Assembly: GCA_024734555.1 (NCBI GenBank)
Contig: JANPWX010000451.1
Span: forward strand, 1,148,221-1,212,220
Length of the DNA: 64,000 nucleotides
Direction: 5' to 3'
DNA from: Trochalopteron elliotii
Lineage: Eukaryota; Chordata; Aves; Passeriformes; Leiothrichidae
Part shown: positions 22,861 to 35,800 of the stretch, one piece after another
Position numbering within the stretch: the first letter of the stretch is position 1
Layout: the number at the start of each line of letters is the position of its first letter
Notes under the pieces: model-generated
Database searches by the model: none
Seen by the model: only the letters and a program-made list of their open reading frames with translations
Told to the model about the DNA's origin: nothing
Translations under genes and position numbers: made by a program

Positions 22861-25800
22861 TTTATCTTCTTTCTCCTCTGACAACTCACATCTGCAGCCT
22901 ACAGAAGTCAGATTATTATCTATACCATTATTAACTTCATTTACTTTTCAAGGTGGTAGTTGTGGCTTTTTCTTAGAGAGCTATTTTGACATACAATACT
23001 TAGAAATTGTGGAATTAAAGCCAAAAGACAACAATTACTTCAACTGTCTTCACACACTTTCAAGGCAGTGTTTAAACTTTCCAAGTCTGATGGATAACTA
23101 ATATAATTACACTAAACTTGGAAAGAAAGCAGATGGCATAAACCAGGCAAATGAGATATGTACCAGAAATAGTTACCAGCTGAAAGAATAATGCAGCAGG
23201 GTGGTTTTATAAAGATGCTTTCTGAAACAGATTCACTACCATATACTATTTTCTACTTTAGAGTTCTTGACTGAGCATGTTCAGCACCTACAGAATTACC
23301 CAAGAAGAAATCTTGCATTTTACAGCTCTCCTCACAACTACAGTAATGATTATTTTCTTGAGGAAACATACAGACATTTTAAGAATCAATATTTCAGATT
23401 ACTTACCCAGCAGCAAATCACAGCGTGCCCTTTGCATAAGTCACTTGTGAAAATAAAGTTGTCACAACTGTCCATTAGAACAGACAATGGTCCACGTTAA
23501 TCTTTCCTCTGACCACGTGCAGCTGCAGAACTCACACAGTAAATGTGATTTACTAAAAGATCACACTCAAAAAAGGCTCTGGGGAGTACACTAAAAATCA
23601 AAACGAGGTGCAAAACCAAAACCCTCTTTATCTAAAAGGGTCCCTCCTCTTCAAACAAAGACAGGAGCTAGACTCTTAAGTAATGTGAAATTTAAATCTC
23701 ATATATGTTCAGAAAAAATGCGTCTTGTGAGCGCAGCTGAAATGTCAAAAGCGAATTCCTCCTATAAGGACTTACTCTGACATGTTAAAACAAGCAATTC
23801 CAAAGACTCACTTCCAAGCCAGAGCTCCCTGCTCTCATCCCTTCAGCCTTGCTGCACAAAGAGTATCGTGGGACTGAGGAACTGCTGACCCTCGATGAGC
23901 ACCGAGTGAGCAGTGAAGTGCCTGGAGGGAAAATCCCATCTGTGAGAGCAAACAGTGAGTCACAGGCACAGCCAGAACAGAGCTCTGGGAGCTGAGTCCC
24001 CACCTCAGCACAGCCAGGGCACAGCAGGTGACACAGGCTGGAGCAGCTCCATCAGCCATGGCCAGCACACCAGCACTCAGGACAACAAAAATCCAACCAG
24101 ACTCTAACAGGTATTCCCCAAATAGCAAAGTCCTCGATTCTTCAGATAATCTCTTCATTGTAAGGAGCTTTGGGAGAACCCCAGCACTGCTGGTTGGATT
24201 CTACTGCCCCAGTCAGTAAAAACCCTTAAATATTACTGCACCAGGAACCTGCTTTTGGCAAAACCCAACACAACATTTGTGCCTTCTGCTCATCTTCAGA
24301 ACACACTGGACATTTGAAGGAACAGACACATCCAAATGCTACATGAGCTACTGTGATTTTGCCCTTCTTGGAAAGACATTTGTTTGTTTATTAATAGCTA
24401 TCAGTGGTATCTTCACCGTTGGATGTTTTCAAAAAGTTTCCTTCCTATCAAGTGTCCTAAGTTTTATTTCACTCAAGTCTGAGCTGCTGAAGCAAAAAAA
24501 AAAAAAAAATTCCTTCAATTAAGAGCTTTGCCATGGGAAGGACCACTGGTTTCAGTGCTGAATTATTTAAAGCTGAGAAACTGCAGTTCAGGCACCTTTT
24601 ACAGAGCTTTGGAAATTATAAAAGAGGTAGAAAACACACTTTGCCCAAAACACTGCTCTTGAAGAATTTTACTAACAAAAAGCCACCAGCCCAAGTGAAC
24701 TGTTGTGCTATCAGCCTAAGAAAGCAACGTTTACCACTAAAATATCACCCAGCACCCACAAATTTTCTTGTTAACAGTTTTTTTCTGTGATATTTTAATA
24801 TGCTCATGCATGGCTGTCGACTGTCTCAGCCTTGCTGGGATTGCTGGAGGGGGAGCTACTGACATCTGATACCAAGGACAATTTCTGGAGCAAGGAAGAT
24901 TGTTTTTCACCCCCCTGGGGACCTACATTACTTCCAGGAACAAGTTGGGTTTGCAGGCTGAAAAGACAGCCAATTCTGCTGATTTGGGACAGGGATGAGG
25001 TAACTTTCATGTACTCTCAGTTCCCCAGGGTGACTTCCCTGCTCAGGAACAAGCACACACATGATCTGCCCTTGTTCAGTGACTCCTCTGACTCCAGGAG
25101 ACTGCTGTAATATTATTTATGCTTCTTAGTCATCAAAGCATTTTTTAATCCAGCTTAGGTGTGACATCTTGGGGCCAGGTGAATGGTGGGGTGGAAAAAA
25201 ACCAGCCAGGGATGCACTCTGCAAGCAGGGCTTATCTTCTGCAGTTCAGGCTGACTTGAGTGTGCACTGGGATGGAATGGAATGAGCCCCCTCAGTATCT
25301 CAAAGATCAAGGGCTGGGTAAATCCCAAATGTGAATGTGACCACTCTGAACAGGGCTGGCTGCCTCCCTGCACACTGAGCACAGCCACAACTTCATCTGA
25401 ACTCTGCTCACGTTGTCTGCACCCAGATTTAGCTTTAATTTGCTTTTTTGCCACAGGTAGAAAGTTGGCTCTCGCATGCATTTGCTGAGGAAGTCATAGA
25501 CATTAAAAAAAGGTCCTGATTTCCACTCTGTCCATTATGCAAATGCAATTAAGGTATGTTATCTTAATTTGGTTTAAAACCTTTAAAACACCTTGAGCAA
25601 CCAGCCTAATTATACTTTCTTCATCATGTCTTGAGTTCCAAACACTCTTTGCTTTAGTGTAAAAAAAAAAAAAAAAAGACTAACAAACAAGCAGAAAACT
25701 CTCTCATAAATATTTCTCAGATAAACACCAATAATCTTTTATGCTTATTTTGCCCATTTATTCCAAGGAAATGCTCCACAATTTGTGAAGCCAAGATCAC

Positions 25801-27000
25801 TTTACCTACCTCTGGGATGGAATGTCACAACAGTTTAATCACACAGCAACACCACTCAACATTTGAGGATCAGGCACCAAGAACAATACTAACTCTAATT
25901 GAAATTACTGGGGGAATTAAGGCATACAGAATATAATTACTCACACTGGATTTTGGCCAGTGCAAACTGGAGCACGAGCCAGGACACAAAGTCCAGCCAC
26001 CTCCTTCCTACCAGAAGTGCCATGAACACAAGTGGCAAGATCCCAGAGTGCAGCATCCTATAAAATATGGCCTTTCTAGAGAGAAAATAGCCACTCACCC
26101 AGCTCCAATTTTCATGTGGGGTCTAATTCTAAATAAATAATTAAAAAAAAAAAAATCTTGCATCATCTACTAACACAAACAACATTCTCAAAAGCACAAG
26201 CTAAGTAGTGATTTGGCAAACTTCAGTGTGTTTAAGCACTACCCACCAAGCATTACACCAAATTCTAGACAGAGTCTAATGAACCTCCTCAATCAAACTT
26301 CCCTCAGCCCCGAGAACATCAACATTGCTGTTTATTGTGGGAATAAATCTGTCCTGGTGAGCTCCAATGCCTCTCCAGCCTTGCAGAAAGAGGAAAGCAG
26401 AGCAAAACACCATTTTTAAAATGATACCATTTCTATGGGCTCAGAGGCTCCCAGAAATCCATGTCCCTTGTTTAGAAGCAGAGCCAGTTTCTCTTCTCTC
26501 TCTTTGTCTGACCAGGTACCACCACCTGTCACAAATCCCCACTGTGTGTACATGGATTCTCCCCAAATATCTCCTTTCCCAATGTGTTTTTGGATGGATC
26601 ACAGCACTCCCTTGTTAGAACAGCCCTTTATTTCAGGGCAGAACCCCCATGGGTGTGTGTGGAGAAGCTCCTGGAGCTGTACAGTTGGGACCCAGAGGAA
26701 AGTCCCACCTTTGGATCTTCCAGCACAATTTATTGCAATCCCTGCACCAGCACCAGCCTTGCTGTGGTTTTATGTGGCCACCTCTAAAGCAGGAATGTGA
26801 TTTTATCACAGAGGTAATGTTTGTCTACTTTTGTAGATGTCCTTGGGATCTAAATCTAAAACAAGTGCTAAGCATTATTGTTATTAAAGCAACAAAACAC
26901 GTCCTAGGAGCAGATACAAAGGAGGAATTCTCAAAGCACAGAAAAGCATTAAAATAAGGTCACATTCCTTAAAGTCCCACGGGATCTGAAATACAGATGC
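22861..27000. other. Unique non-coding sequence, poly(A) runs at 24494-24509 and 25661-25677
   Basis: The two A runs are 16 and 17 long, with no recognised retroposon upstream. A short CpG-bearing stretch lies near 23719-23753. Several overlapping open frames around 26367-26957 share one stop-poor region and have no domain. No gene is recognised. Confidence 0.5.
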
Positions 27001-27013
27001 TGTGAGTAGCTAG

Positions 27014-27039
27014 CAACTAATTAGTTCCAAGCAACTAAT
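27014..27039. promoter_or_regulatory. Palindromic homeodomain site with a direct-repeat copy
   Basis: AACTAATTAGTT (27015-27026) is a perfect 12-bp palindrome centred on TAATTA, and the word GCAACTAAT recurs 17 bp downstream (27014-27022 and 27031-27039). It is a plausible dimeric homeodomain binding site, unproven. Confidence 0.4.
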
Positions 27040-27275
27040 ACATGGTGCAGTGCTAACACACAGATACACAAACATGGCCTCGTGTACACAGGAAGGGTTT
27101 GATTGTGTTTTTAAATATTTCATCTTGCAGGCCAATTATCATAAGGGAACTGATACGTAAAATTGCCAAATTCTCAATTATGCTCTCCTTTCTTCAACTC
27201 ATTTCCATTTTGACCAGGAAACTCTGTGCCACCCTAAAACAATTCATCAGTTACAGTAAAATGAAATTCTACGAT

Positions 27276-27286
27276 GGGGGGGGGGG
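27276..27286 (+). repeat. Poly(G) run of 11
   Basis: Uninterrupted G11, prone to slippage and sequencing error. The copy count may be unreliable. Confidence 0.9.
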
Positions 27287-27418
27287 ATTTAATGCAAGAA
27301 TAAAATCCCTGGCTGAATTGTTTGCTCCAAAGGATTAAAAAAGTAGATATATAAAGTACTTTCTATAAAATAACAGAAGAGCAGGCAATCCCTGCCAATT
27401 TATCTGTATCTTCACAGG

Positions 27419-27740
27419 ACCACAGTAGGGTTATGTGGTCCCACCTCCCTCCTCAAGCAGCGTAATCCTGGAAAACACAGGACAGGATTTCATGCAGGTG
27501 GTTCTGGAATATCTCCTGTGAGGGGGACTCCACACCCTCTCTGGGCAATCTATTCCAGTGCTCAGTCACTGCACAACAAAGAACTTTTTCCTCATGCTCA
27601 TGTGGAGCTTCCTGTGCATCCATTTCTGCCCGTTGCCTCTTGTCCTATTGCCCAGCACCACGGGGCAGAGCCTGCTTCATCCTCCTGGCACTCTCCCTTC
27701 AGATACTGATAGGTGTTGATAAGGTCTTCTCCCTGATTCC
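27419..27740 (-). mobile_element. CR1 LINE 3' fragment, antisense
   Basis: Read on the minus strand, the segment follows the CR1 3' region. The characteristic 'acaagaggcaacgggcagaa' block comes first, then the 'caggaagctccacatgagc' block, the 'gagcactgg...' block and the '...gtggagtccccctcac' block, ending near the avian 'gaggagggaggtgggacca' stretch. The extreme 3' tail (the attctatg repeats) is not clear. The copy is 5'-truncated and non-coding. It is closely related to the plus-strand copy at about 39.4-39.7 kb. Confidence 0.88.
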
Positions 27741-30700
27741 ACCCTCCTCCACGTGAAAATATAACCTGAATGTAGGTGGGAGAAATCCCAGGAAAGCCTG
27801 GGAAGTGCTGCACAACCTTGGCTGATGATCCTCAAGATCCTTTGGCTCAGGGATTCCCTGACTCAGCTCCTGCCACAAGCTGACCTGTGCACCACAACAG
27901 CTCTTCCCAGAAGGATTCACTGGGTTGGCTTCCATTTGCAAGGAAAGCTCTGCCATCCTGACAGGACACCTTTGGAAACTGCAGGGAGCAGCCACACTAA
28001 AATCCTGCTGTTTTTCAAAAGAGGTGAAACACCACAGTGTGAGCAGAACCACCGAGGTTATTCCTGAGGCCCTGCTGCCAGGCTTCTCCTCCCCAGCCAG
28101 CATTGACAGCTCTTCCTTTCCCCCTAAGCCCTCTCCTTCCCTCTCTCTCCCCCTCCTCTGTGCCCACCCTTCTTACACCTCTTCTTTCTTGCCTCTTTAC
28201 CCAACACTCTGCTATGCCTGAGACAATTTCCACTGCCTTGTGTCCTTCCCCAGTGGCCTTGTTATCTCCTTCCCATTCTCCTCCTGCAGCCTTGCTGTGT
28301 TCAGCTGGCCTTCCACTGGGAATCTGCTCTTTGCACCCAGAAAAGGTGGATAACATTTACAAAAGGATATAAATAACTCCTCTGCTAAAGCTTTATTGAT
28401 TTTCAATGGGATTTTGGAACCTCGTGGTTTTGTCTCCTTTCAATTTTTTTTTTCTGTCTCCCCTTCTTTTAATCCTTACATAACCAGTTTTTAATGCTAC
28501 TGGTTTAGTTAAAGAGGAGTAACATCCCTAGCATGGCATCAGCTACACTGACACAGTGGATTTCCAGAGAGCTTTTTTTTCAAGATTTTCTCATAGAGGG
28601 TAAGATACAGGCTGTGAGTATAAATCCCATATAGGGCAAGTTATGGATCTGATCTGGAGTGGAAGCTGCCATTACACAGAGGGTAAAAGGAACCTGACCA
28701 ATAAAGGACCAAAACATCATTACAAAATCTGCATTTACAGGAAATCCCATTACTGCAGCACTGCATGCTATCACTGCATAGAGGAGAAAATTGGGGTTTT
28801 TCCTCCCAAAACTATGCAAAAATACCTCTTCATCAGGGTTCGAGATGGATGTATTATCTACTGTTAACTGTAAATGTTTATGGGGAAAAAAGGCCAAATT
28901 TTTTGTTTAAAACTGTATGTGCCAATCATAAATTTCCATTTTTGTATTATTCCACACCAAAAAAAAAATTAAATCCCTCAATAAAGCTACTGACGAGAGA
29001 CTCAAGTGTGTTTCTTTAAAAACACACAATAAAATCTTTACTTGTAACACAGGCAGAGCTCCTGCTCTTTCCTCCCTTAAACATTTCCTCAGAGTTCTCA
29101 ACAATCTTCAGCCCTTAAAAAAGGGGGTCACTCTCCCAACATTCAGAAATCTTGCTGGTTTTTCTTTATCCTTACTCTGCTCTTCATCTTCCCTTCCCCA
29201 AATAACTTTGACCACCACAGACGTCCAAGACAAACCCCACATTGTACCTGAAGAAGAAAAGATGTGAATTCTCTACAGCTTCACCTGAAATTGAAACCTG
29301 CCCCTGCATTTCCCAGCCCTCAGCTCCTGCAGCACAGATAACACAGCAGCTAACCTGGGTGGAAAGAACACAAGAAAGAAAAAAAAAAAATCTTTTTGCA
29401 ATTTAGAAAATTACAGGATCTTTTTTCTTTTTTACATGTAGGGTTTTTTTTAAGAGAATTGTTCAAGCGTAATGGAAAGTGACCTCTTTCAGGTGTATAA
29501 TTTTCTGGAAACCTCTTAAAACAATAGGCTTTTCTCTTCTCCACAAAAGGTACTTATTCCACAATTGGCATGCAGGCATGGAATCAGTATTTGCCAGCAG
29601 CAGAAGTTTTCTCAAATAAATTCAGTGTGTCAGGTGCAAACACGAATCTGTGGGATGATTATTATTTATCTGTTTAGTGCTGACAGAGCCTGGGCCCAGT
29701 ATCTGCACAGGAAGAGCCTTAAAAAGGAAAAATTCTCATTTAGACAAGGGCCAAAACTGGCAATCGAAATTTGCAACATTCCCTTCTCCTAGGGCTGACT
29801 TAGACATTCATTCTCTTCTTTAAATATGCAACTCTCTGCTTCAGTTTCTTATTTATTTATAATAAAAAACTGGTAATATTTAACACACATGTAAGAGCAG
29901 AGAGGTTTGAGCTGTAATGCATCATTGTGACCTTCAGCTGCAAGGAACTATAGAAAAACAACAAATTAACATTCTTTGCTGTACTCTCCTGCTTTCTGCT
30001 CCTGTTTAGTCTGTGCTCATGTGCTTTACAGAGAATTAAAGTTTATTCATACAAAAGAGCCCATAATGGAGAAAATCAAAGCTTCACTTAATAAAACTTC
30101 CTTTGATGTCACTATGTTTTGCTTCCATTAACCTTTCAGCTGCCATGGATGTTCTGCCTATATGCATTCATTTGTCCAGCAAAGTGGAAAATTGCTGGCA
30201 GGAGAACATCAAAAAAGAAACCATCAGATGAGATAAAAAGAGAAGCTTTATGAAAACCTGCTTCATAGCTCCGTACACTAGAGCACTATAAACTGAAAAC
30301 TTTGCAAATTACAGTGTTAAGTTATGGCCTTCAACTTCCATGTCAGCAAAAGCAAGCATACCTGTGGAGTTAAAATTCTTGGGAACAGAAGTTGGCAGAT
30401 CGTGCCCAGGATCAGAGGTGACCACAGAGGAGGCACAGCACACTTCAAACAGAGCTGACACAGAGTTGGCTTTTGGTTCTGATGCCTTTTGTGGAGTCAG
30501 AGGTGGGAAAAATAAAAATCACAGAGACACAAAATGATGAGCAGACTATAAAGCTCTTCTTGGGATTTAGAGCAGGACCCAGCTTTGCCCAATACCATTT
30601 GCTTTGCTCTTCAGGTCCTGCCCAGCCTCTGCAGCCCTCATTCCTGGAGTGCTGTGCCCTGTGGGACATCTCAGCTCCCCCTTGGTGGACGGGAATTTCA
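27741..30700. other. Unique non-coding sequence with a polypyrimidine tract
   Basis: A stretch of about 90 bases at 28110-28201 is almost purely pyrimidine, with few interruptions, and could adopt a triplex form. The minus-strand open frame at 28580-28897 (105 codons) has no domain. No gene is recognised. Confidence 0.5.
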
Positions 30701-30714
30701 GTGTCAGCCCCACA

Positions 30715-31150
30715 GCTGGGGCGCCACGACCAGACGCAATCATTTACCAACACGACCCAACAAATCCAAGTTCTACCTGCACCCTCAGCTCTGCCTCAGT
30801 GAATCAGAGTGATGCAACTGCAAACCCTGGCTGCAGCTCTGTTTTTTCCTAGGGGAGATGGAGCCCTCGTCGTCGCGCTTTGGCTTTTCAGGCTTGTTGC
30901 CTGCCCTGCTCGGCGTGCTGCCCTTTAACATGCTCCATCTGGCAGATTGGTGCTGACACCCTTCCCCCTCTGTGCTGGTAGGCTTGTGACGGCAGGCTTT
31001 GGGATGCCCTTCCTCCCCTCGCTTGCCTCAAGCCAGCAGAAGAGCAGCCTGCTACTCCCTATTAATTTTCCAGTAGGGAAAAACATCTTGGGGCTCCCTT
31101 CCGAGCGCATTCGGCTTCTCAGAAGCTGCTCCCGCCTCACACGAAAATTA
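30715..31150. promoter_or_regulatory. CpG-enriched candidate regulatory segment
   Basis: CpGs are clustered compared with the flanks: several at 30722-30754, four within 30868-30877, and more around 30910 and 31101-31145. The segment also contains TATTAATTTTCC and AAAATTAATTGTGCC. It is too weak for a classic CpG island, but it is the best CpG-bearing stretch of the window and could be an enhancer or a non-coding RNA promoter. No TATA-anchored gene is recognised. Confidence 0.35.
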
Positions 31151-32309
31151 ATTGTGCCTCTCTAAGGCTTTCCAAACTGGCTTCAGCACAGGTTTTTCTC
31201 TGGGTGCCTCGGATCTGCTCACATCCCAATCTACCTTCCCAATTCTTTCCAGGCACTGCAGAGGGGACAGTCTGTGATGGGTGAGGATGGGGACATGAAA
31301 TGAACCCATTTAATCTGCTATGTCTGCATCCCTACCACTCCATCCTTCTGCTTGGAAAGGAATTTTTTCTCCTTTCTAACTATTCTCTGGATTAAAAATA
31401 GGTTTCCTTCCTGAATAAGCCACATCCATCTCCTGTTTTTCCTTCTTAGTGTCTCTCCAGGGTTTTCATGTTAGAACACACTGGCTCCATTTGCTCGTTT
31501 CCCATTAAGCAGGCAGTGCTGCACCATTCACCATTTGAACATTTCTGTGATCCTTCTATAACAGGCAATTATTTTCCTTGCCATTTTAGAGAAGAGACAC
31601 CAAATCCAACCAGGTTTTACTGGGCAAAAGCACAATGAAGGACTGAATGAGGAGGTCACACATTGCAATCCAAACCCTCCTCCTGAGCAAGTCTTGCATT
31701 CACCAGAACTACTTGAACAAAGTGAAGGTGGGTATGGAAAGACATCAGAACAGGCAACAAAAAGTCAACACAAGTCTCTGGGACACAAAATGGAGTGAAG
31801 GGCAACAACCACAGTGTGAGTTTCAGACTTCTTATCTGGCAATTTCTCAAAATTACAAGGGGGGAATAATTGGAGGTTCACTTCGATTCTTTCTTCAGCT
31901 GTAATAAAAAGCTTTGGGAAACAGTCAAGAGCTGTGACAGAGTAGAAATAAAAGATGGTAAGGCCAATGTTCACCTTGGAGTGAATGAAAGTGCAGCAGC
32001 CCCACAAAATCTCTCTGTTCACTGTAACCAAGTCATCACTGGTAATTTATAAGGGCAACATGTTTGCCACTGAAAGCGGGGCAGATTTGAAGAACTGGCT
32101 GTTCGATACTTGGGTTCAGCTGTTTCTGATATGAACTGCCCTAGTGGTAACTAATGAAATAAAAATAAAGCCTTCGCCTTCAGCCTGACAGAGCCAGCCC
32201 TGACCTTAATTTGCCACAGAGATCTTTGATGAGTATGAAAGTGTTTCCCTCCAATATCTTGGAAGGACAGCATGCTGCCTAATGAGCTGGAGGTCTCAAA
32301 CCCACAGGC
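31151..32309. other. Unique non-coding sequence, no gene seen
   Basis: No repeat family or gene is recognised. Open frames of 85 and 88 codons on opposite strands overlap near 31650-32030. Confidence 0.5.
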
Positions 32310-32590
32310 ACCACGGTAATTACAAAGGGGTATTTAATTATCTAACCCTAGCATCTAAAGGATTAACAAACCTTGATAATGAAAGGAGAGCAAAGTGGAA
32401 AGAAGAAATCATTGTCTAATCCACAAAATGCTGGGAAAATCACTATAGAGACAGATTTCAATAGATTCATATCTGGTATTTCTAAAAGCTTACTGTGTAC
32501 TAAAATGCCAGATGTTCACACATTATGGCTGTTATTACTGTTAACAGCATTAATTGGGAGAGAGAGGAAGTTAATCCAATTTAATTCTGA
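32310..32590. promoter_or_regulatory. Candidate regulatory segment with a palindromic GTAATTAC
   Basis: GTAATTAC (32316-32323) is a perfect homeodomain-type palindrome that runs into a TACAAAG (TCF/LEF-like) word. TATTTAATTATC and GTTAACAGCATTAATTGG follow. Inference from motif clustering only. Confidence 0.33.
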
Positions 32591-33447
32591 AAACTAAGTA
32601 GAGAAATATGAGAAAACAAATGGAAGTCTGCAACGAAGATAGATAACCAACACTTTGGCAATTTCCTACATTGCTGGCACAGCCACTCCAGAAGTGGCCA
32701 AACAAGAGAAATGTCTCTCTCTACGAACTATTTCATTTACATTTGTTCTCCAGATAGAACAACAAAATAGATAAAATAAAACCATTATTGACATTCAGGG
32801 CCCTGCCTGGCCCTTCTCTGGCAAGGACAGAGTTCTGTGAATAGCTCAGCCCTGCTTCACTGGTGTCATTTCTTTCCTCTGCAGAGAAACTTTCGCCTTC
32901 TCCATGGCAGAAAACCACTGGTTATTTGAATTTCAGCGCTCTGTCAAAAATAAAAGGCACCATTACATGTAGACCGTGTCTCCTTGCAAATGTATGCAAA
33001 TGCATGTGTATAACAAAGCAATTTACATCTGCCCAAAGCCTCAAAGTGAGTGTATTTGCTTTGATCAAAGCTTAAAATGGGATTTATCTGTAGGGCATAA
33101 AAACAATGTTTGCCTTAAAGAAAACAGCAGTGGCTTTAGATCGCTGCAATGAGGCTGTTCTGTTCATTGTGGCATTGCTGTTTGTAATGCTGCTAAGGTT
33201 GTGTGAGCATTTCCCTATAATCCTCTGCATCCAGAAGCTTACAGCTTGCCAGTGAAATGTCTCTCCAACTTACACGTAGCGTGTAAGACATTAATCTATC
33301 TGCTAGCCTTTTATTTCTTCACCAAATTATTTTTTACAAGCCCCAAACCCATGTATTTCTTCATAAATTGTATTTTATTATTAATGTTCACTGCCATACT
33401 TCCAAGAAGCAAGCTGAATTATCTCAAGATGTTTTAAACCAAGGCCA
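32591..33447. other. Unique non-coding sequence, no gene seen
   Basis: A stretch around 33110-33240 has balanced, non-repetitive sequence with 'aatgctgctaagg'-type words and could be regulatory, but no motif cluster is strong enough to call. Confidence 0.45.
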
Positions 33448-33481
33448 AAAAAAGCTGTTTTTTCTGGAAAACAGCTTTTTT
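33448..33481. repeat. Perfect 14-bp inverted repeat with a 6-nt loop
   Basis: Arm AAAAAAGCTGTTTT (33448-33461) pairs fully with AAAACAGCTTTTTT (33468-33481), and the loop is TTCTGG. The pairing ends at a447/a482. It is the longest perfect hairpin that I found. The right arm ends in a T6 run, so on the plus strand it resembles a stem followed by U-rich RNA, but nothing suggests an RNA gene promoter upstream. Confidence 0.92.
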
Positions 33482-34909
33482 ATTTGTCTAAAAATAAAGC
33501 CAGTAAATGTATGATGTACAAAGAAGGTGCCTGTGATGTATTATTTGGTTCACTAAACAGCTGCCCTCAAAAAAAGAGAAAAGCAACAGTACAAGTATTA
33601 GGTAGCCCATGGAATTCTTCCTTCAAATTCTGTCAGTAGAAAGAGATATAGTTAATGGTAAGTGCATATTTCAAAGGAATACAGAGCTTGGGGATGATTT
33701 GATAACTGACATGGAGATTCTCAAAGAAATTTACTCATCTCACAATAGGGAATCCTTCTGCAATGTCCAAATAATTGAAAAAAAAGGGCAATATCCACGA
33801 TTTCATCTCACTGACAAAAAGTCTGGGCACATCTCTCAGAATAGGTGTTTCAGCTGACAAATACTTTGGAAAACATGGATTATTCTCCACCAGGGAGTTC
33901 TGCAAGTCAGCTGGGAGCAGAGTTCAGTTTCAAGACAAAGTCATGCAAGTAACTGCATTAAAGAACTTTTCAGGTTGTTACCGAAAGCAAAGCAAAGGAT
34001 GTTTCCAGGTGAAAGCTGTTACCTGAACTTGCTGAGAGCAGCTCTAAAGCCAAAAAACCCCTCACATTTAATAATAATTATAATTATTTATGCTATCTAT
34101 TATCCAGCTCCGGAGAGGAACAGAAGACTCTTAGGACAAAAGGCATTCAGTGTTAGCTGCTCTTTTTTGTCTTCAGCCCTGGAAGTTGATTTCATTCCCC
34201 ATAAGCATCACAACACAAGGGGTGATATTCCTCACGGGGATGGCACCCAGGTAAACCTCCTGCCCATCAGCATTTAGAACCCAAGGGGAGAATTTTATCC
34301 CATAAATATGAATCCATTCATTAGCATTTCCAGCATCGTCTGCATTCTGCATGTTAAGGATGTTCCTCTGAACAAGGAGTTTCAACTATTGCTTACTTAA
34401 CTCCATGCAAGTGTTTCCCAGGCAGACAGGAGAAGGCTGCTCCCAGGCAGGAAACAGGCATTGCATATTCATAAGTATCTCAACACACAATTAATTGCTG
34501 AGTGATGAAGAAGCAGCAATGAACAGAAAAGGTTTCTGCTTTAACTCTGAATGAAATCCATACAAAGTGCACACAGTGTGTTTTACATCACCAACAAGTG
34601 TCCTTGGCTTCACACCTGCCACACACTCATCACTGCATCTCAAAAGCCTCAGCTGCTTCATAAAAAACAGAGACAGCATGTCCTTCCTCATTTACAACTA
34701 CCACAATCACTCTAGATCTTGAAATAACTCATAATAAGCAGAGATAAGTGTTGGAGTTTCTTCTTTTGATGCTGCCTGGAAGCAGAGGCAAAGTGCACAA
34801 TAATGGGCTACAACATTATCCCATTGCTTCCCACTCTGGCCCTCCAGTCACAGCTATAAGCCAGCAAAGATGAGGCTGCTGATGGCTTTGACACTTCCAT
34901 TTTCACTTT
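33482..34909. other. Unique non-coding sequence, no gene seen
   Basis: An AT-rich simple stretch at about 34069-34094 (taat/ata words). The open frames are short and without domains. Confidence 0.5.
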
Positions 34910-35060
34910 CTCAGTTTTGAAGCTTCTCATCATTAAATTAAGTGTACTCTGTAATTGTTGCAAAATGACTGCCAGCCACAGGGCCAGGGGAAAAGCACTC
35001 CAATTTTGTGTGGAACTGATAAAGCCATTTAATTGGCACCTGATTAGGCCAGATGATTTT
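34910..35060. promoter_or_regulatory. Candidate regulatory segment, AT-rich
   Basis: Contains CATTAAATTAAG, TGTAATTG, CCATTTAATTGG and CCTGATTAGG words. The regulatory assignment is tentative. Confidence 0.28.
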
Positions 35061-35800
35061 CTGTTGGATCAAAAACTACACCCCAGTATGGGAAATCACA
35101 GCATCTTTCTTTCCAATAATATCTGGTCCTTGTACCTGCTTGCTCAAGCTTCCATAGTTAGATTTCCTGCAAAATTTAACACAGATACACTGCCCAGTGA
35201 CAGTTTCTTGATGTTCAGTTTCCAAATGTCCAAACCCTTTGTTATACTTTGGATCCAGATTTAATCATATAGCTAGAAAATGTATTTGTATTGAATTTAT
35301 ATTGCTCTAAATTGATGCATACAAGGAGAGATGTTAGCATCAAGATTTAGTACTTTTTAACCTTGAAGGTATGCCATATAATAGGTATTGATTTTATCTT
35401 TTTTTATTACACAGAAAAAATAATAAAATATGTCTGCTGGTGAACTGTTATACGACAGAATAAATGGTTAGCAGTGTATGTTATAAAATAGCACAGTGAC
35501 ACCACGTATGTTTGCTTTAAAAGCTTATTATAAAAATCAATGATGATATACATCTTGGTTAGGCTCATTTTTTCTAATTAAAGAGACAGTGTCAAAAAAA
35601 GGTTTTCAGTGGTTCAATCTGTAATTCTTATTTCTCTTCATCATCTGTAATATTTTCTCTGACTGAGGAGGCCTTGAAAATACTCTATAAAAATTTTGCT
35701 CATTTTCACTCAAAGATAATTCTGCATGTGGCACCGAGGTTAATGTTGCTCTTTTATGTATGATCCTCATAACGTGTGATGCTTCAGATTAAATCATCTG
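35061..35800. other. Very AT-rich unique segment
   Basis: This long stretch (strongest from about 35265) is among the most AT-rich in the window, with many ATAAA/TTATA words and a TTCTAATTAAAG word near 35573. It could be a matrix-attachment-like region or an enhancer. No gene or repeat is recognised. Confidence 0.4.

Noticed and set aside
28580..28897. 105-codon minus-strand frame with hydrophobic stretches resembling membrane segments
   Set aside because: Hydrophobicity is moderate and irregular, no family is recognised, and it overlaps frames on the other strand.
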